Below, piece after piece: positions 1 to 7,438 of a stretch of DNA of 64,000 bases. Positions within the stretch are counted from its first letter, which is position 1; each line of letters opens with the position of its first letter. Under the pieces are notes generated by a model. It was not told where the DNA came from. It saw only the letters and a program-made list of their open reading frames with translations, and made no database searches. The stretch comes from Desulfoarculaceae bacterium (GTDB lineage Bacteria; Desulfobacterota; Desulfobulbia; Desulfobulbales; Desulfocapsaceae). Where the stretch lies: NCBI GenBank assembly GCA_019429465.1, contig JAHYIV010000002.1, forward strand, positions 62,001-126,000, read 5' to 3'. The translations under genes and the position numbers were made by a program.

Positions 1-571
1 ACAGAGCCCGGATGTCACCGGCATCCACCCCGCTGCCGGCGACCAGTTCAGCCGTCAGGGCATTGATACAGGAAACAATGTTCTGCTGCAGGAGAGCAAG
101 ACCGGGATCGATGAAGGAAAAATCCACCTCCCGCATTTTCCTCCTCTCCTGAGTGGCCTGATGAATGCGGCTGAGAATATCGGCCCCATATTCGATCTGG
201 CTGTTTTCACGCCCGGCCGAGGAAAGGACCCGGCCGGTAAGCAGATCCACCAGGGTCGCCTCCAGATGGGTGGTGCCAAGATCGAGGGCCATGGCCGGCA
301 ACATTGCCGGCAGTTCAGGCAGAAAATCGGCCAGCACCCATCTCTCGGGGAGATCATTGACCAGGGCGACCCCGGCAAACCCGGCCTGACGAAAACGTCT
401 GCACAGCGACACAACCCTGGCAAAAGGGATCTCCAGCGGTCGAGAATCGGGTAATATTGCCCTGAGGGCGCGGCGTAGACGATCAAGATCAGCACTATTG
501 TCCTGCAGACTGGGCTTTTCCGCCGTCAGATGGACAGGAAGGACAAAAGAGGTTATCTTTCTTAATACCAT
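1..571 (-). CDS. Corrinoid-activation-like ASKHA protein (DUF4445 type), N-terminal part only
   Basis: The reverse complement of 571..1 is open throughout and runs off the left edge. Translation starts MVLRKITSFVLPVHLTAEK and reaches the ATPase phosphate-binding motif ALDLGTTHLEATLVD near residue 100, followed by NSQIEYGADILSRI. This matches the C-terminal ASKHA region of RACE/RamA-like reductive activators of corrinoid proteins (DUF4445); the family role is ATP-dependent reactivation of a corrinoid or similar redox protein. The segment before the ATPase resembles the linker of that family (SLQDNSADLDRLRRAL), but no N-terminal 2Fe-2S ferredoxin module precedes it. The ATG at 571 has GAAGGA about 8 nt upstream; an in-frame ATG at 595 is the alternative. 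The ORF-track entry for this region is in a different, spurious frame. Its physiological partner is unknown. Confidence 0.75.
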   Translation of the reverse strand, partial: MVLRKITSFVLPVHLTAEKPSLQDNSADLDRLRRALRAILPDSRPLEIPFARVVSLCRRFRQAGFAGVALVNDLPERWVLADFLPELPAMLPAMALDLGTTHLEATLVDLLTGRVLSSAGRENSQIEYGADILSRIHQATQERRKMREVDFSFIDPGLALLQQNIVSCINALTAELVAGSGVDAGDIRAL

Positions 572-682
572 ACAGTTTTTCCTTCTTTCTTTCATTGCTC
601 TGCTGTCGCGACACAAGAACGGTCGTTCTTTATCCTCTTTGGTGCAAGCAACCAGACCAGCCAAGGACTTTGTCACCATATA

Positions 683-737
683 GTGAGGAGCTGAGTGATT
701 CTTGCGCCAGGGCTCCTGAATACTCACAGCTCCTCAC
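683..737. repeat. Strong hairpin in the divergent intergenic region
   Basis: GTGAGGAGCTG at 683-693 is the exact reverse complement of CAGCTCCTCAC at 727-737, and pairing partly continues inward (GATTC with GAATA-side bases). It lies between the divergent ASKHA gene and lptG. There is no T-tract on either side, so it is not an obvious intrinsic terminator. It may be an mRNA leader structure or a remnant of an intergenic palindromic repeat. Confidence 0.6.
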
Positions 738-764
738 CTGTCTTCTTCTTGACGAGAGAGCCGG

Positions 765-1931
765 ATGATGGTACCTAATTTCAACAAAGAAGTGTCAACT
801 ATAATAGGTACCTTGCATAATAGGCACCGGAAAAAACAGGCTCTGATCTTGCTATTATTAAACCGCTACATACTGACCCAGTTTGTCAGGATCTTCTGCA
901 CTGTTGCCGCCGGCTTTGCTGCCATCTATATTCTTATCGACTTCTTTGAGAAGATAGACAATTTCATGGAGGCTGGCAAGCCGCTGAGCCTGGTCTTTCA
1001 GTTTTTCATCCTCAGCATTCCCTTTATCCTTGATCAACTCGGCCCGGTGCTTATCCTGCTCTCAGGGGTCATTACCATAGGCCTGCTCACTCATCGCCAT
1101 GAGCTGACAGCACTCAAGGCCGGTGGTATTCCACTTCGTGCCATTATCAGGCCGGCGCTCATCGGAGGGCTCATCTGCACCCTGCTTTTTCTGGCCATGG
1201 CCCAATGGCTGCTGCCGGTAACCATGTCCAGCACCAATACTATCTGGTACGAAAACATAAAAGGCATGGTCCCGCTGGGAATCTTTCGCAACGGACGCTA
1301 CTACTACAAAGGCCATGAGGGATTCTACTCCTTTGCCAGGCCCGATCCGCGCCAGGCCGTCTTTTTCAATTTCTCCTACTCAAGCTGGACCGATGAGTAC
1401 GACCTGGACACCCTGATCAGCGCCGAATCTGCTGAATGGAAAGATCAGGAATGGATACTCCATAACGGTCAGACCCAGGTGCGCTCAGGCAAAGACAACT
1501 ACCAGACCACACTCTTTACCGAGAAGAGAATTTTCCTGGCCGAGACCCCCGATGTTTTTTTTGTGCCTAAATATGAGGTATCCGAACTTTCCATAACCGC
1601 TCTCTATCAACGGATCCATAATCAGCGGACAGATGCGGAAAAAGTCAAGGCATGGGCAGATTTTTACGGCCGTATCTCCTACACCCTGCTCGGCTTGCCC
1701 CTGCTGCTGCTTGGCCTGCCCGTGCTCCTCATCTCGTACCAGAAATGGGGCCGTGATCTTTCCATTGCCATTCCCGCCAGCTGCGGGCTGGCCTTTGTGG
1801 CCTGGGGCCTCTGGGGAGCCCTGCAGTCGCTGGCCAGGGCCGATTACGTCCATCCCCTGCTGGCCGCGGTGATTATCCATCTTCTCTTTGGCAGCGCCGG
1901 ACTTTATCTCCTGCACAGACAAAATAAATGA
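765..1931 (+). CDS. lptG: LPS export ABC transporter permease, LptF/LptG (YjgP/YjgQ) family
   Basis: Predicted inner-membrane permease of the Lpt system that extracts LPS and passes it to the periplasmic bridge. The 388-residue frame has two N-terminal membrane segments (about 29-60 and 74-105), a third near 120-145, a polar periplasmic domain of about 140 residues (the beta-jellyroll region) and three C-terminal membrane helices. Family-like stretches are RYILTQFVRIF near the N terminus and GRISYTLLGLPLLLLGLP after the periplasmic domain. The track start (ATG 765) adds about 28 polar residues not typical of the family; a TTG at 849, just before LLLNRYILTQF, is a credible alternative. No lptF neighbour is visible. 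The stop overlaps the next ATG by 4 nt, implying translational coupling. Assignment as LptG rather than LptF is tentative. Confidence 0.8.
   Translation: MMVPNFNKEVSTIIGTLHNRHRKKQALILLLLNRYILTQFVRIFCTVAAGFAAIYILIDFFEKIDNFMEAGKPLSLVFQFFILSIPFILDQLGPVLILLSGVITIGLLTHRHELTALKAGGIPLRAIIRPALIGGLICTLLFLAMAQWLLPVTMSSTNTIWYENIKGMVPLGIFRNGRYYYKGHEGFYSFARPDPRQAVFFNFSYSSWTDEYDLDTLISAESAEWKDQEWILHNGQTQVRSGKDNYQTTLFTEKRIFLAETPDVFFVPKYEVSELSITALYQRIHNQRTDAEKVKAWADFYGRISYTLLGLPLLLLGLPVLLISYQKWGRDLSIAIPASCGLAFVAWGLWGALQSLARADYVHPLLAAVIIHLLFGSAGLYLLHRQNK
770..828. promoter_or_regulatory. Possible operator: GGTACCTA inverted repeat plus direct repeat
   Basis: GGTACCTA (770-777) and TAGGTACC (805-812) form an 8-bp inverted repeat separated by 27 bp. 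AATAGGTACC (803-812) is then repeated directly as AATAGGCACC (819-828). The cluster overlaps the first codons of the longest lptG reading frame, which fits a regulatory site better than coding sequence if lptG really starts downstream. The function is inferred only. Confidence 0.3.
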
Positions 1932-2752
1932 TCAAAATGCGTAAGAGTTCTGAAAAAAAAAGAATCGGTATTGTCGGGGTCCCGCCACTGGCAATCATCA
2001 AAAAGATAGAGGCAGAGGGGACCACGATCTTTGATCTGGATGAACCCCTCGTCAAGAGGGACATCGAGCTGGCCTCTTCCTATCTGCCCCGGGTCTTTTG
2101 CGCCATCCTGCGCACCGTGGTCATCAATGGTCTCAGCCTTAAACTGGATCGTATCTATATTGATGTCGGACCGGGAAAATGCGACTGTGCCCTGCATACC
2201 GCCACCATCCTGCACGACATCCTGCCGGAGACAACCGTCATCACCACCAGGAATCAAGACCGAAAAGACTTTGGCACCCCCCTCTGCACCAGCAAGATGC
2301 CCCTTGTTGACAAAATAAGCGCCATCACCAGGTCGGTGCAATCGGCCAAGCCTTACCAGGATCTTCCTGCCTGCACCCCTACGGCTGGTTTCTGGGGTGT
2401 GCCGCCGCGTGATTTTTCCCTGCTCAGCCTCTTCCCGGAGACGACCCATGTCTACGGCTGGACCCGCTGCATGGAGAACAAGACCCCTGACCACCAGAGA
2501 CTGGAGGCACAGATCAACTCGGATATCCCTACGGTCTTTTTTGCCCAGTCCTTCTGCGCCAAGACCGCACTGGCCAGACACCTGGCGAGCAGACACCCGC
2601 ACGGACTCTATGTCGACTGCGATGTTACGGCCGGCAACAGCGCCAAGGCAAAGATCGAGGCCTTTCTTGAACTTTCAGCGCCCCAGAAACAGGAGCTCAA
2701 AGGCCGTAAACCTGATTTCTGTCTTCTCTCCCCTGGCCTTCCGACCCCCTGA
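1928..2752 (+). CDS. Unrecognised Cys-containing protein paired with an activator ATPase
   Basis: I do not recognise this 274-residue protein. It has no signal peptide or membrane segment and is therefore probably cytoplasmic. It contains nine cysteines, including GKCDCALH near residue 85 and VDCDVTAGNSAKAK near 230. An N-terminal basic stretch is followed by RIGIVGVPPLA, which could start a Rossmann-like fold. It begins inside the lptG stop codon (ATGA overlap) and ends 2 nt before the downstream BadF/HgdC-type ATPase, so the three are almost certainly co-transcribed and translationally coupled. The pairing suggests it is the partner or redox target of that ATPase; this is inference from context. 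An in-frame ATG at 1937 is an alternative start. Confidence 0.7.
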   Translation: MIKMRKSSEKKRIGIVGVPPLAIIKKIEAEGTTIFDLDEPLVKRDIELASSYLPRVFCAILRTVVINGLSLKLDRIYIDVGPGKCDCALHTATILHDILPETTVITTRNQDRKDFGTPLCTSKMPLVDKISAITRSVQSAKPYQDLPACTPTAGFWGVPPRDFSLLSLFPETTHVYGWTRCMENKTPDHQRLEAQINSDIPTVFFAQSFCAKTALARHLASRHPHGLYVDCDVTAGNSAKAKIEAFLELSAPQKQELKGRKPDFCLLSPGLPTP

Positions 2753-2754
2753 TT

Positions 2755-3405
2755 ATGCTCCTGGCTGATTTCGGAACCTCATACTGCAAGCTATGGGACA
2801 CCACAACCACCGCCCCTCTGCTCATTCCCACCAAGGAGATCGACCAGGACCTGCAGGTAGATCTTGCCACAGGGCATAACGGCAAACGGCACGCCAGCCG
2901 GTATGTCAATGAACTCACCGCCCTCGCCAGGGGCGGTAATGCCCTGATTGATGCGGACAACTACACCCTGCTCGACTGCGGCAGTCGGGATATCAAATTC
3001 ATCCGCTACGACCAGGGCAAGATCAAGAACATGGGCTGGAATGTGGAGTGTGGCGCCTCAATGGGTTTTACCATTGAACTGCTGGCACGTTACTACAACC
3101 TCGATTTTGCCACTATGCAGGTTCCTGAGAGCTCCTTCTCGGTGACCTGCGGGGTCCTGGGCATGAGCCATATCTTTGATGCGGTGGTGAGTGGAGCCAG
3201 CGAGGCCGAAGCAGTGGCCAAATTTGTCAAAGGAATTGCCCTGAATGCCTATAATTTTGCCGGCAGCCCTGATCTTATCTACCTTTCAGGCGGACTCTGC
3301 CACAACCCTTTATTCGTGGCCTCATTCCCCTGCGAGGTGGTGTCTCTGGGACGCTTTGTCCTCCTGCAGGGGCTGAAGACCATCTGCGACGAGCAGACAT
3401 ACTGA
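2755..3405 (+). CDS. BadF/BadG/BcrA/HgdC-family activator ATPase
   Basis: A 216-residue ASKHA ATPase of the 2-hydroxyacyl-CoA dehydratase / benzoyl-CoA reductase activator family, whose members use ATP to inject an electron into a partner through a 4Fe-4S cluster held at the dimer interface. Visible motifs in family order: ADFGTSYCKLWD (phosphate 1), ATGHNGKRHASRYVNELTALARG (the ATGYGR...E..HARG block), LLDCGSRDIKFI (phosphate 2), VECGASMGFTIELLA and FSVTCGVLGM (each with the single Cys that would bind the cluster), and YLSGGLCHNP (adenosine site). It is shorter than the usual roughly 260 residues because the N-terminal subdomain is compact. No dehydratase subunits are nearby; the upstream unknown gene is the obvious partner candidate. 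Confidence 0.75.
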   Translation: MLLADFGTSYCKLWDTTTTAPLLIPTKEIDQDLQVDLATGHNGKRHASRYVNELTALARGGNALIDADNYTLLDCGSRDIKFIRYDQGKIKNMGWNVECGASMGFTIELLARYYNLDFATMQVPESSFSVTCGVLGMSHIFDAVVSGASEAEAVAKFVKGIALNAYNFAGSPDLIYLSGGLCHNPLFVASFPCEVVSLGRFVLLQGLKTICDEQTY

Positions 3406-3606
3406 AAGAAGAACCATCAAAGGTACGATGGCCCTACCCCGGACGACTGCCAACCTGTGCCGCTGCCACCAAGGCCAGCACAAGCCGGTACCAGCTATAA
3501 ATGCCCACAAGTCAACCCTCTTTTCCCCCTTCATGTGCCGGAAACGAAAGGGCTCCGGACACCACGCTCTCCAGCACGGAAAGTTCTCAGGGCACCACGG
3601 TCCAAC

Positions 3607-3650
3607 AAAAAAAACGGTTCAGAAGGGACCCATTCTGAACCGTTTTTTTT
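3607..3650 (+). terminator. Rho-independent terminator (A-tract on the other side, so possibly bidirectional)
   Basis: ACGGTTCAGAA and TTCTGAACCGT form a perfect stem with a short loop (GGGACCCA), with eight T downstream and eight A upstream. It ends the plus-strand lptG unit and can equally stop minus-strand transcription coming from the fkpA-like gene and its small neighbour. The surrounding gap 3406-3715 (310 nt) contains no other feature I can support; plus-strand ORFs 3428-3861 run through this hairpin and look spurious. Confidence 0.92.
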
Positions 3651-3715
3651 AGACGCGCTGAAAGCGCATAATCTGTCAGCGCTTGATTCTATTCAAGATA
3701 ACAGCTCTTACTCTT

Positions 3716-3880
3716 TTACTTATCACTCTGCTTCTTCTTCTTCTCTTTCTTTTTGCCCTGCTCTTCTTTTTTCGATTTTCTACCCTCAACCTTACCGGCT
3801 AACGGACAGCTGGAACAACAACTGCCTTTTTTCTCAAATTTATGGCAACATTTTTTCTTGATCTTTTTAGAATCACCCAT
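3716..3880 (-). CDS. Small Cys-cluster, Lys-rich protein (54 aa), missed by the ORF track
   Basis: The reverse complement from ATG 3880 to TAA 3716 encodes 54 residues. An N-terminal half carries CCHKFEKKGSCCSSCPLAGK (five Cys plus one His, a probable metal-binding knot), followed by a highly charged Lys/Glu tail ending KKKKQSDK. GAGGT sits 7 nt before the ATG, and the start is only 15 nt after the stop of the FKBP gene, so it reads as the last gene of that unit before the terminator. Short proteins with CC(x)n-Cxx-CP patterns occur in related anaerobes, but I know no assigned function. It is below the 60-residue limit of the supplied track. Confidence 0.7.
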   Translation of the reverse strand: MGDSKKIKKKCCHKFEKKGSCCSSCPLAGKVEGRKSKKEEQGKKKEKKKKQSDK

Positions 3881-3895
3881 AATCAGACCTCGTAA

Positions 3896-4645
3896 TTACT
3901 TCTTTTCAGGGGCAGGGGCAGAAAATAAAGCGTCTTCTTGCTTTTCGATAGAGATGAGCTCGACGTCAAAAAGCAGCACAGAATTCGGCTCAATCACGGG
4001 TGGCGCTCCCTGCTCACCATAGGCAAGTTCAGATGGAATGACCAGTTTATATTGGGAACCGACATCCATCAGTTTCAAGGCCTCGCTCCAGCCCGGGACC
4101 ACCTGCTCGACGCCAAAAACAGCAGGCTCATCCCGTTTACGGGAATCGTCAAAGACCGAACCATCAATAAAGGTTCCGGTATAATGCACCTTGACCTGAT
4201 CTCCCTCCTTGACCTTCACGCCAGTCCCTTTTTTCACCACTTCATACTGCAGGCCGCTTTCGGTGACCATGACGCCTTTCTTCTTTTTATTCTCGGCAAG
4301 ATATGCATCACCGGCATTCTTGTTCTTCTCCTGCAGTTCTTTTACCTGGGCAGCCTGTTTTTCCTGCATCTTGGCCGCAAACTCTTTTTGGACCTGGGCC
4401 ACTTCTTCTAAACTTATCTGCGGTGTCTTTTCTTTAAAGGCATCGTTTATCCCCTGAACTAAACGGTCATAATCAATATCTTCCTTCATCCCCCTGAAAT
4501 AAGTCCCCACATCCAACCCCATACTGTAGCTGAGTTTATCCTGAAAGGTCTTCAGCTCATCCGCTTCCTTATCCTTGTCAGCTGCGCATCCAAGGACCGG
4601 AAACAGCAGCAGGGCCGTCAAGGAAAATACCATTAATCTATTCAT
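3896..4645 (-). CDS. fkpA: FKBP-type peptidyl-prolyl isomerase lipoprotein (FkpA/Mip-like)
   Basis: Predicted periplasmic lipoprotein chaperone that isomerises prolyl bonds. The signal peptide MNRLMVFSLTALLLFPVLGC ends in a lipobox (LGC, lipidated Cys at residue 20). Residues about 30-115 form the FKBP_N dimerisation region (KLSYSMGLDVGTYF...), and a charged helical linker follows. Residues about 125-235 are the FKBP domain, with the recognisable VKVHYTGTFIDGSVFDDS, VVPGWSEALKLM and IPSELAYGEQGAP. Length (249) is normal for this type. AAGGAG lies about 10 nt upstream of the ATG. The C-terminal extension PAPEKK is short and unremarkable. Symbol by family resemblance; Mip is an equivalent name. 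Confidence 0.9.
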   Translation of the reverse strand: MNRLMVFSLTALLLFPVLGCAADKDKEADELKTFQDKLSYSMGLDVGTYFRGMKEDIDYDRLVQGINDAFKEKTPQISLEEVAQVQKEFAAKMQEKQAAQVKELQEKNKNAGDAYLAENKKKKGVMVTESGLQYEVVKKGTGVKVKEGDQVKVHYTGTFIDGSVFDDSRKRDEPAVFGVEQVVPGWSEALKLMDVGSQYKLVIPSELAYGEQGAPPVIEPNSVLLFDVELISIEKQEDALFSAPAPEKK

Positions 4646-4787
4646 TACTATGAATCTCCTTTGATAAATTTTATGTCAACAACCGATTCTGACCACCCGA
4701 TCAAATACTATTAAGCACTCTTTATTCTGCAAGACAGCTGCTCTTGCCGCCAAGCTCTGGCGACAGAATACCATTTAACCCAATAAA

Positions 4788-5237
4788 CTACAAAACAACC
4801 AGTGTAATTCCCCGATTTCCTTTATTGAGGTTACAATTGCCTGCCATTTGAGGAAAACGTCGCAGCAGGTCTTGGGTCGGACCTGATCTCCGTTTGAATT
4901 CCTCACCAGGAATAAACATATTAATCTCACCATTCTCTTGAAGATATGCCAACATCTTCCTGCACTCGGCACCGATAGCGCCGCCCTTGCCACTGGATCC
5001 GTATCCATGAATCACCGTCAGGACACGCAGATTTTGCAGGCGTCCACCCTGCAATTCCGTCTGCAGTTTTTTCAAAGCACTTTCGACAAGAGGCCTGCCC
5101 CGTTCCAGGTTAACCACCTTATGGAAAACAGCTCCCGCCGGGATCGGTCCTAACGGAAGCTCTTGTTGCCCTCCACAGAAAGGACAGATAAGCACACCCG
5201 GATCAATGTCATTGCCGCAGATATCACAAAGAAGCAT
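4788..5237 (-). CDS. Smr-domain protein with N-terminal zinc ribbon
   Basis: A 149-residue protein with two CxxC pairs at the N terminus (CDICGNDID ... CPFCGG), predicting a zinc ribbon. A C-terminal small MutS-related (Smr) domain follows, with the conserved core LTVIHGYGSSGKGGAIGAECRKML. Smr domains are nucleic-acid-binding or nicking modules, and some stand-alone forms act on RNA or stalled ribosomes. It starts 13 nt after the RSH (relA/spoT) stop, so it is probably in the proS-relA operon. The function of this zinc-ribbon/Smr arrangement is not established, and the catalytic role is inferred from the domain only. Confidence 0.82.
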   Translation of the reverse strand: MLLCDICGNDIDPGVLICPFCGGQQELPLGPIPAGAVFHKVVNLERGRPLVESALKKLQTELQGGRLQNLRVLTVIHGYGSSGKGGAIGAECRKMLAYLQENGEINMFIPGEEFKRRSGPTQDLLRRFPQMAGNCNLNKGNRGITLVVL

Positions 5238-5250
5238 AGCCCTGAGCCAC

Positions 5251-7428
5251 CTATACCCTTCTCACCGAGATCACCGAATCCAGTTGCCGCAGATGCTGAA
5301 GCAATACCTGCAGATGTTCAAGATTCGCAACCTCCAGGGTTATCTGCAGCTCGACAATACCTGCAGGAGTGATCCGCGTCGGGATGCCGAGAATATTAGC
5401 ATCATCAGCATTGATTGCAGCGCTGATGGTAGCCACGATCCCCCGCCTGTTTTCGGCAGTCACCAGAATCTCCACTCGATGCTGGATGGCCTGGGCGCCA
5501 GACCAGGATACTGCTATCCAGCGCTGAGGGTCAGTAACCAGCAGGTTTTCGCAGGTAGCCTTATGCACCGATATTCCGCGGCCAGTGGTAATAAAGCCGA
5601 TAATAGCATCTCCTGGCACCGGATGGCAACACTGGCTTATCTTCACCAGCATGTCATCAATCCCATCAATACTGATACCCGAATCGCCCCCCTGAAGACC
5701 GACATTCTGTTGGGCTACCAGCAGAGCGGCAAGCTCCCGGGGAGTGGACTCTTGTGGCTGCTCCTTGTCGTCGTGAAACTCAGGGGGCTGGAGCGCCTTG
5801 ACCAGACCCTGCACCGTTACAATTCCGCTTGCCACCTTCGCCAGCAGATCATCGAGCGAATTGCAGCGCAGCTCTTTCAGCAGCAATTTAATATGACCAC
5901 TCTTGACCATCTTTTTCAGGGTGGTATCGTACCGCTTCAACTCCCGCTCACAGATATCCCGACCAAGATGTACTGCCTGTTCTTTCTCTTCCCGGCGCAG
6001 CCAGGAACGAATCCGGCCACGGGCCCGGCTGGTCTTGACCAGACTCAGCCAACCCCGGCGTGGATGCTGGGCCTTTGAGGTAACGATCTCAACGATATCA
6101 CCATTCTGCAGCTCATACTTCAAAGGCACTAGGCGGTCATTGACCTTGGCCCCCACGCAGTGATCCCCGACCTCGGTATGGATGGCATAGGCAAAATCAA
6201 TGGGACAGCTCCCTTCGGGAAACTCCTTGACCTCTCCTCCCGGAGTGAGGGCATAAACCTCAGGGGTATAGAGTTCTCCCCGGACGTTTTCCAGAAACTC
6301 CCGAGGATCTTCAACCTCCTGCAGAGAGTTCACCAGCTTTTTCAGTTCCAGGAAGAGCTTGGCATCATTGCTGCCAATCGTCTGCCCCTCCTTATAGGCC
6401 CAGTGTGCAGCCACACCCTCCTGGGCAACTCGGTCCATCTTCTCGGTCCGAATCTGGACCTCGATAAAATTGTTCTGCGGCCCCACCACCGTAGTATGCA
6501 TCGACTGATAGTTGTTGGCCTTGGGAGCCGAGATGAAATCCTTGATCCGGCCAGGAACAGGCGCCCAGTTCTCATGCACCACCCCGAGCGCCGCATAACA
6601 CTCGTCCACCGTATTGACAATAATGCGAAAGGCCACCTTGTCATAGACCCGCTCCAAGGGGATCTTCTGGGCAAGGAGTTTTTTATAAATAGAATAGAGA
6701 TGCTTGGGGCGGCCAATGATACGAACCGGAAACACGTTGCTCTCAGCAAGCTTTCCATTAATGATATCAATCACTTCTTCAACATACTTCTGGCGCTCTG
6801 CGAATGAACTCTCAAGCTTAGTGGAGAGTTCAAGATACTCATCAGGATGGAGATAGCGGAAGGACTGATCTTCGAGCTCACGTTTCAACCAGTCAATACC
6901 CAGCCTGCTGGCCAGGGGCGCATACAAATCCATAGTTTCACGCGCCACCTCCTGCCGATACTCGCTGTCCATCGACTCCAGGGAGCACATATCCTGAAGA
7001 CGGTCAGCCAGCTTGACCAGAAGCACGCGGATATCGGCGGCAATGGCCAGTAACATTTTGCGGACATTCTCAGCCTGATGCGCCAACTGGCTGTTATAAC
7101 GGACTCTGGTAATCCGGGTACAGCCCTCAACGATCTCGGCCACACTCCGGCCAAAGTCCTTGTCCAGCTGCGCAACCGTGACCCCCTCCTTGAGGACACC
7201 ATGCAAAAGACCGGCAACCACAGTATCAAGGTCAAGGTGCATGGAGGCAAGGGTGGAAGCCACTTCCAGGACATGCTCCAGATAGAGCACACCTGAAAAA
7301 TGTTTTTTATCCGTGTGCACCTTGACCGCAAAATCCCAGGCCTTGTCAAGGGGATCCAGATCAACATCGTGGAGATAGCCCCTGGCAATAGCCTTCAGGC
7401 CGGTAATGTTCAGCATGGATACAGTCAT
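5251..7428 (-). CDS. relA: (p)ppGpp synthetase of the RelA/SpoT (RSH) family with degenerate hydrolase motif
   Basis: Long RSH enzyme (725 aa from ATG 7428) for stringent-response alarmone synthesis. In order: HD-type hydrolase region (about 25-180), synthetase domain with GRPKHLYSIYKKL, VYDKVAFRIIVN and PKANNYQSMHTTV (about 235-350), TGS domain (YALTPGGEVKEFPEGS...), and C-terminal ACT domain (VEILVTAENRRGIVATI). The synthetase core looks intact. In the hydrolase part His52 and His76 are kept, but the HD...ED motif of bifunctional enzymes reads HGVLKEG (Asp77 to Gly, Glu-Asp to Lys-Glu), so hydrolysis is probably lost. The track's upstream extension overlaps proS; AGGGGG 6 nt before ATG 7428 decides the start, 10 nt after the proS stop. 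Confidence 0.9.
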   Translation of the reverse strand: MTVSMLNITGLKAIARGYLHDVDLDPLDKAWDFAVKVHTDKKHFSGVLYLEHVLEVASTLASMHLDLDTVVAGLLHGVLKEGVTVAQLDKDFGRSVAEIVEGCTRITRVRYNSQLAHQAENVRKMLLAIAADIRVLLVKLADRLQDMCSLESMDSEYRQEVARETMDLYAPLASRLGIDWLKRELEDQSFRYLHPDEYLELSTKLESSFAERQKYVEEVIDIINGKLAESNVFPVRIIGRPKHLYSIYKKLLAQKIPLERVYDKVAFRIIVNTVDECYAALGVVHENWAPVPGRIKDFISAPKANNYQSMHTTVVGPQNNFIEVQIRTEKMDRVAQEGVAAHWAYKEGQTIGSNDAKLFLELKKLVNSLQEVEDPREFLENVRGELYTPEVYALTPGGEVKEFPEGSCPIDFAYAIHTEVGDHCVGAKVNDRLVPLKYELQNGDIVEIVTSKAQHPRRGWLSLVKTSRARGRIRSWLRREEKEQAVHLGRDICERELKRYDTTLKKMVKSGHIKLLLKELRCNSLDDLLAKVASGIVTVQGLVKALQPPEFHDDKEQPQESTPRELAALLVAQQNVGLQGGDSGISIDGIDDMLVKISQCCHPVPGDAIIGFITTGRGISVHKATCENLLVTDPQRWIAVSWSGAQAIQHRVEILVTAENRRGIVATISAAINADDANILGIPTRITPAGIVELQITLEVANLEHLQVLLQHLRQLDSVISVRRV

Positions 7429-7438
7429 GGGAAGCCCC

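Noticed and set aside
55-495. Minus-strand 146-aa ORF and plus-strand ORFs 161-454
   Set aside because: Shadows of the ASKHA gene, whose frame carries the conserved ALDLGTTH motif; these frames show no family motif.
3428-3861. Plus-strand ORFs of 74, 134 and 89 aa after the activase
   Set aside because: They run through a perfect terminator hairpin and over a better-supported minus-strand small gene.
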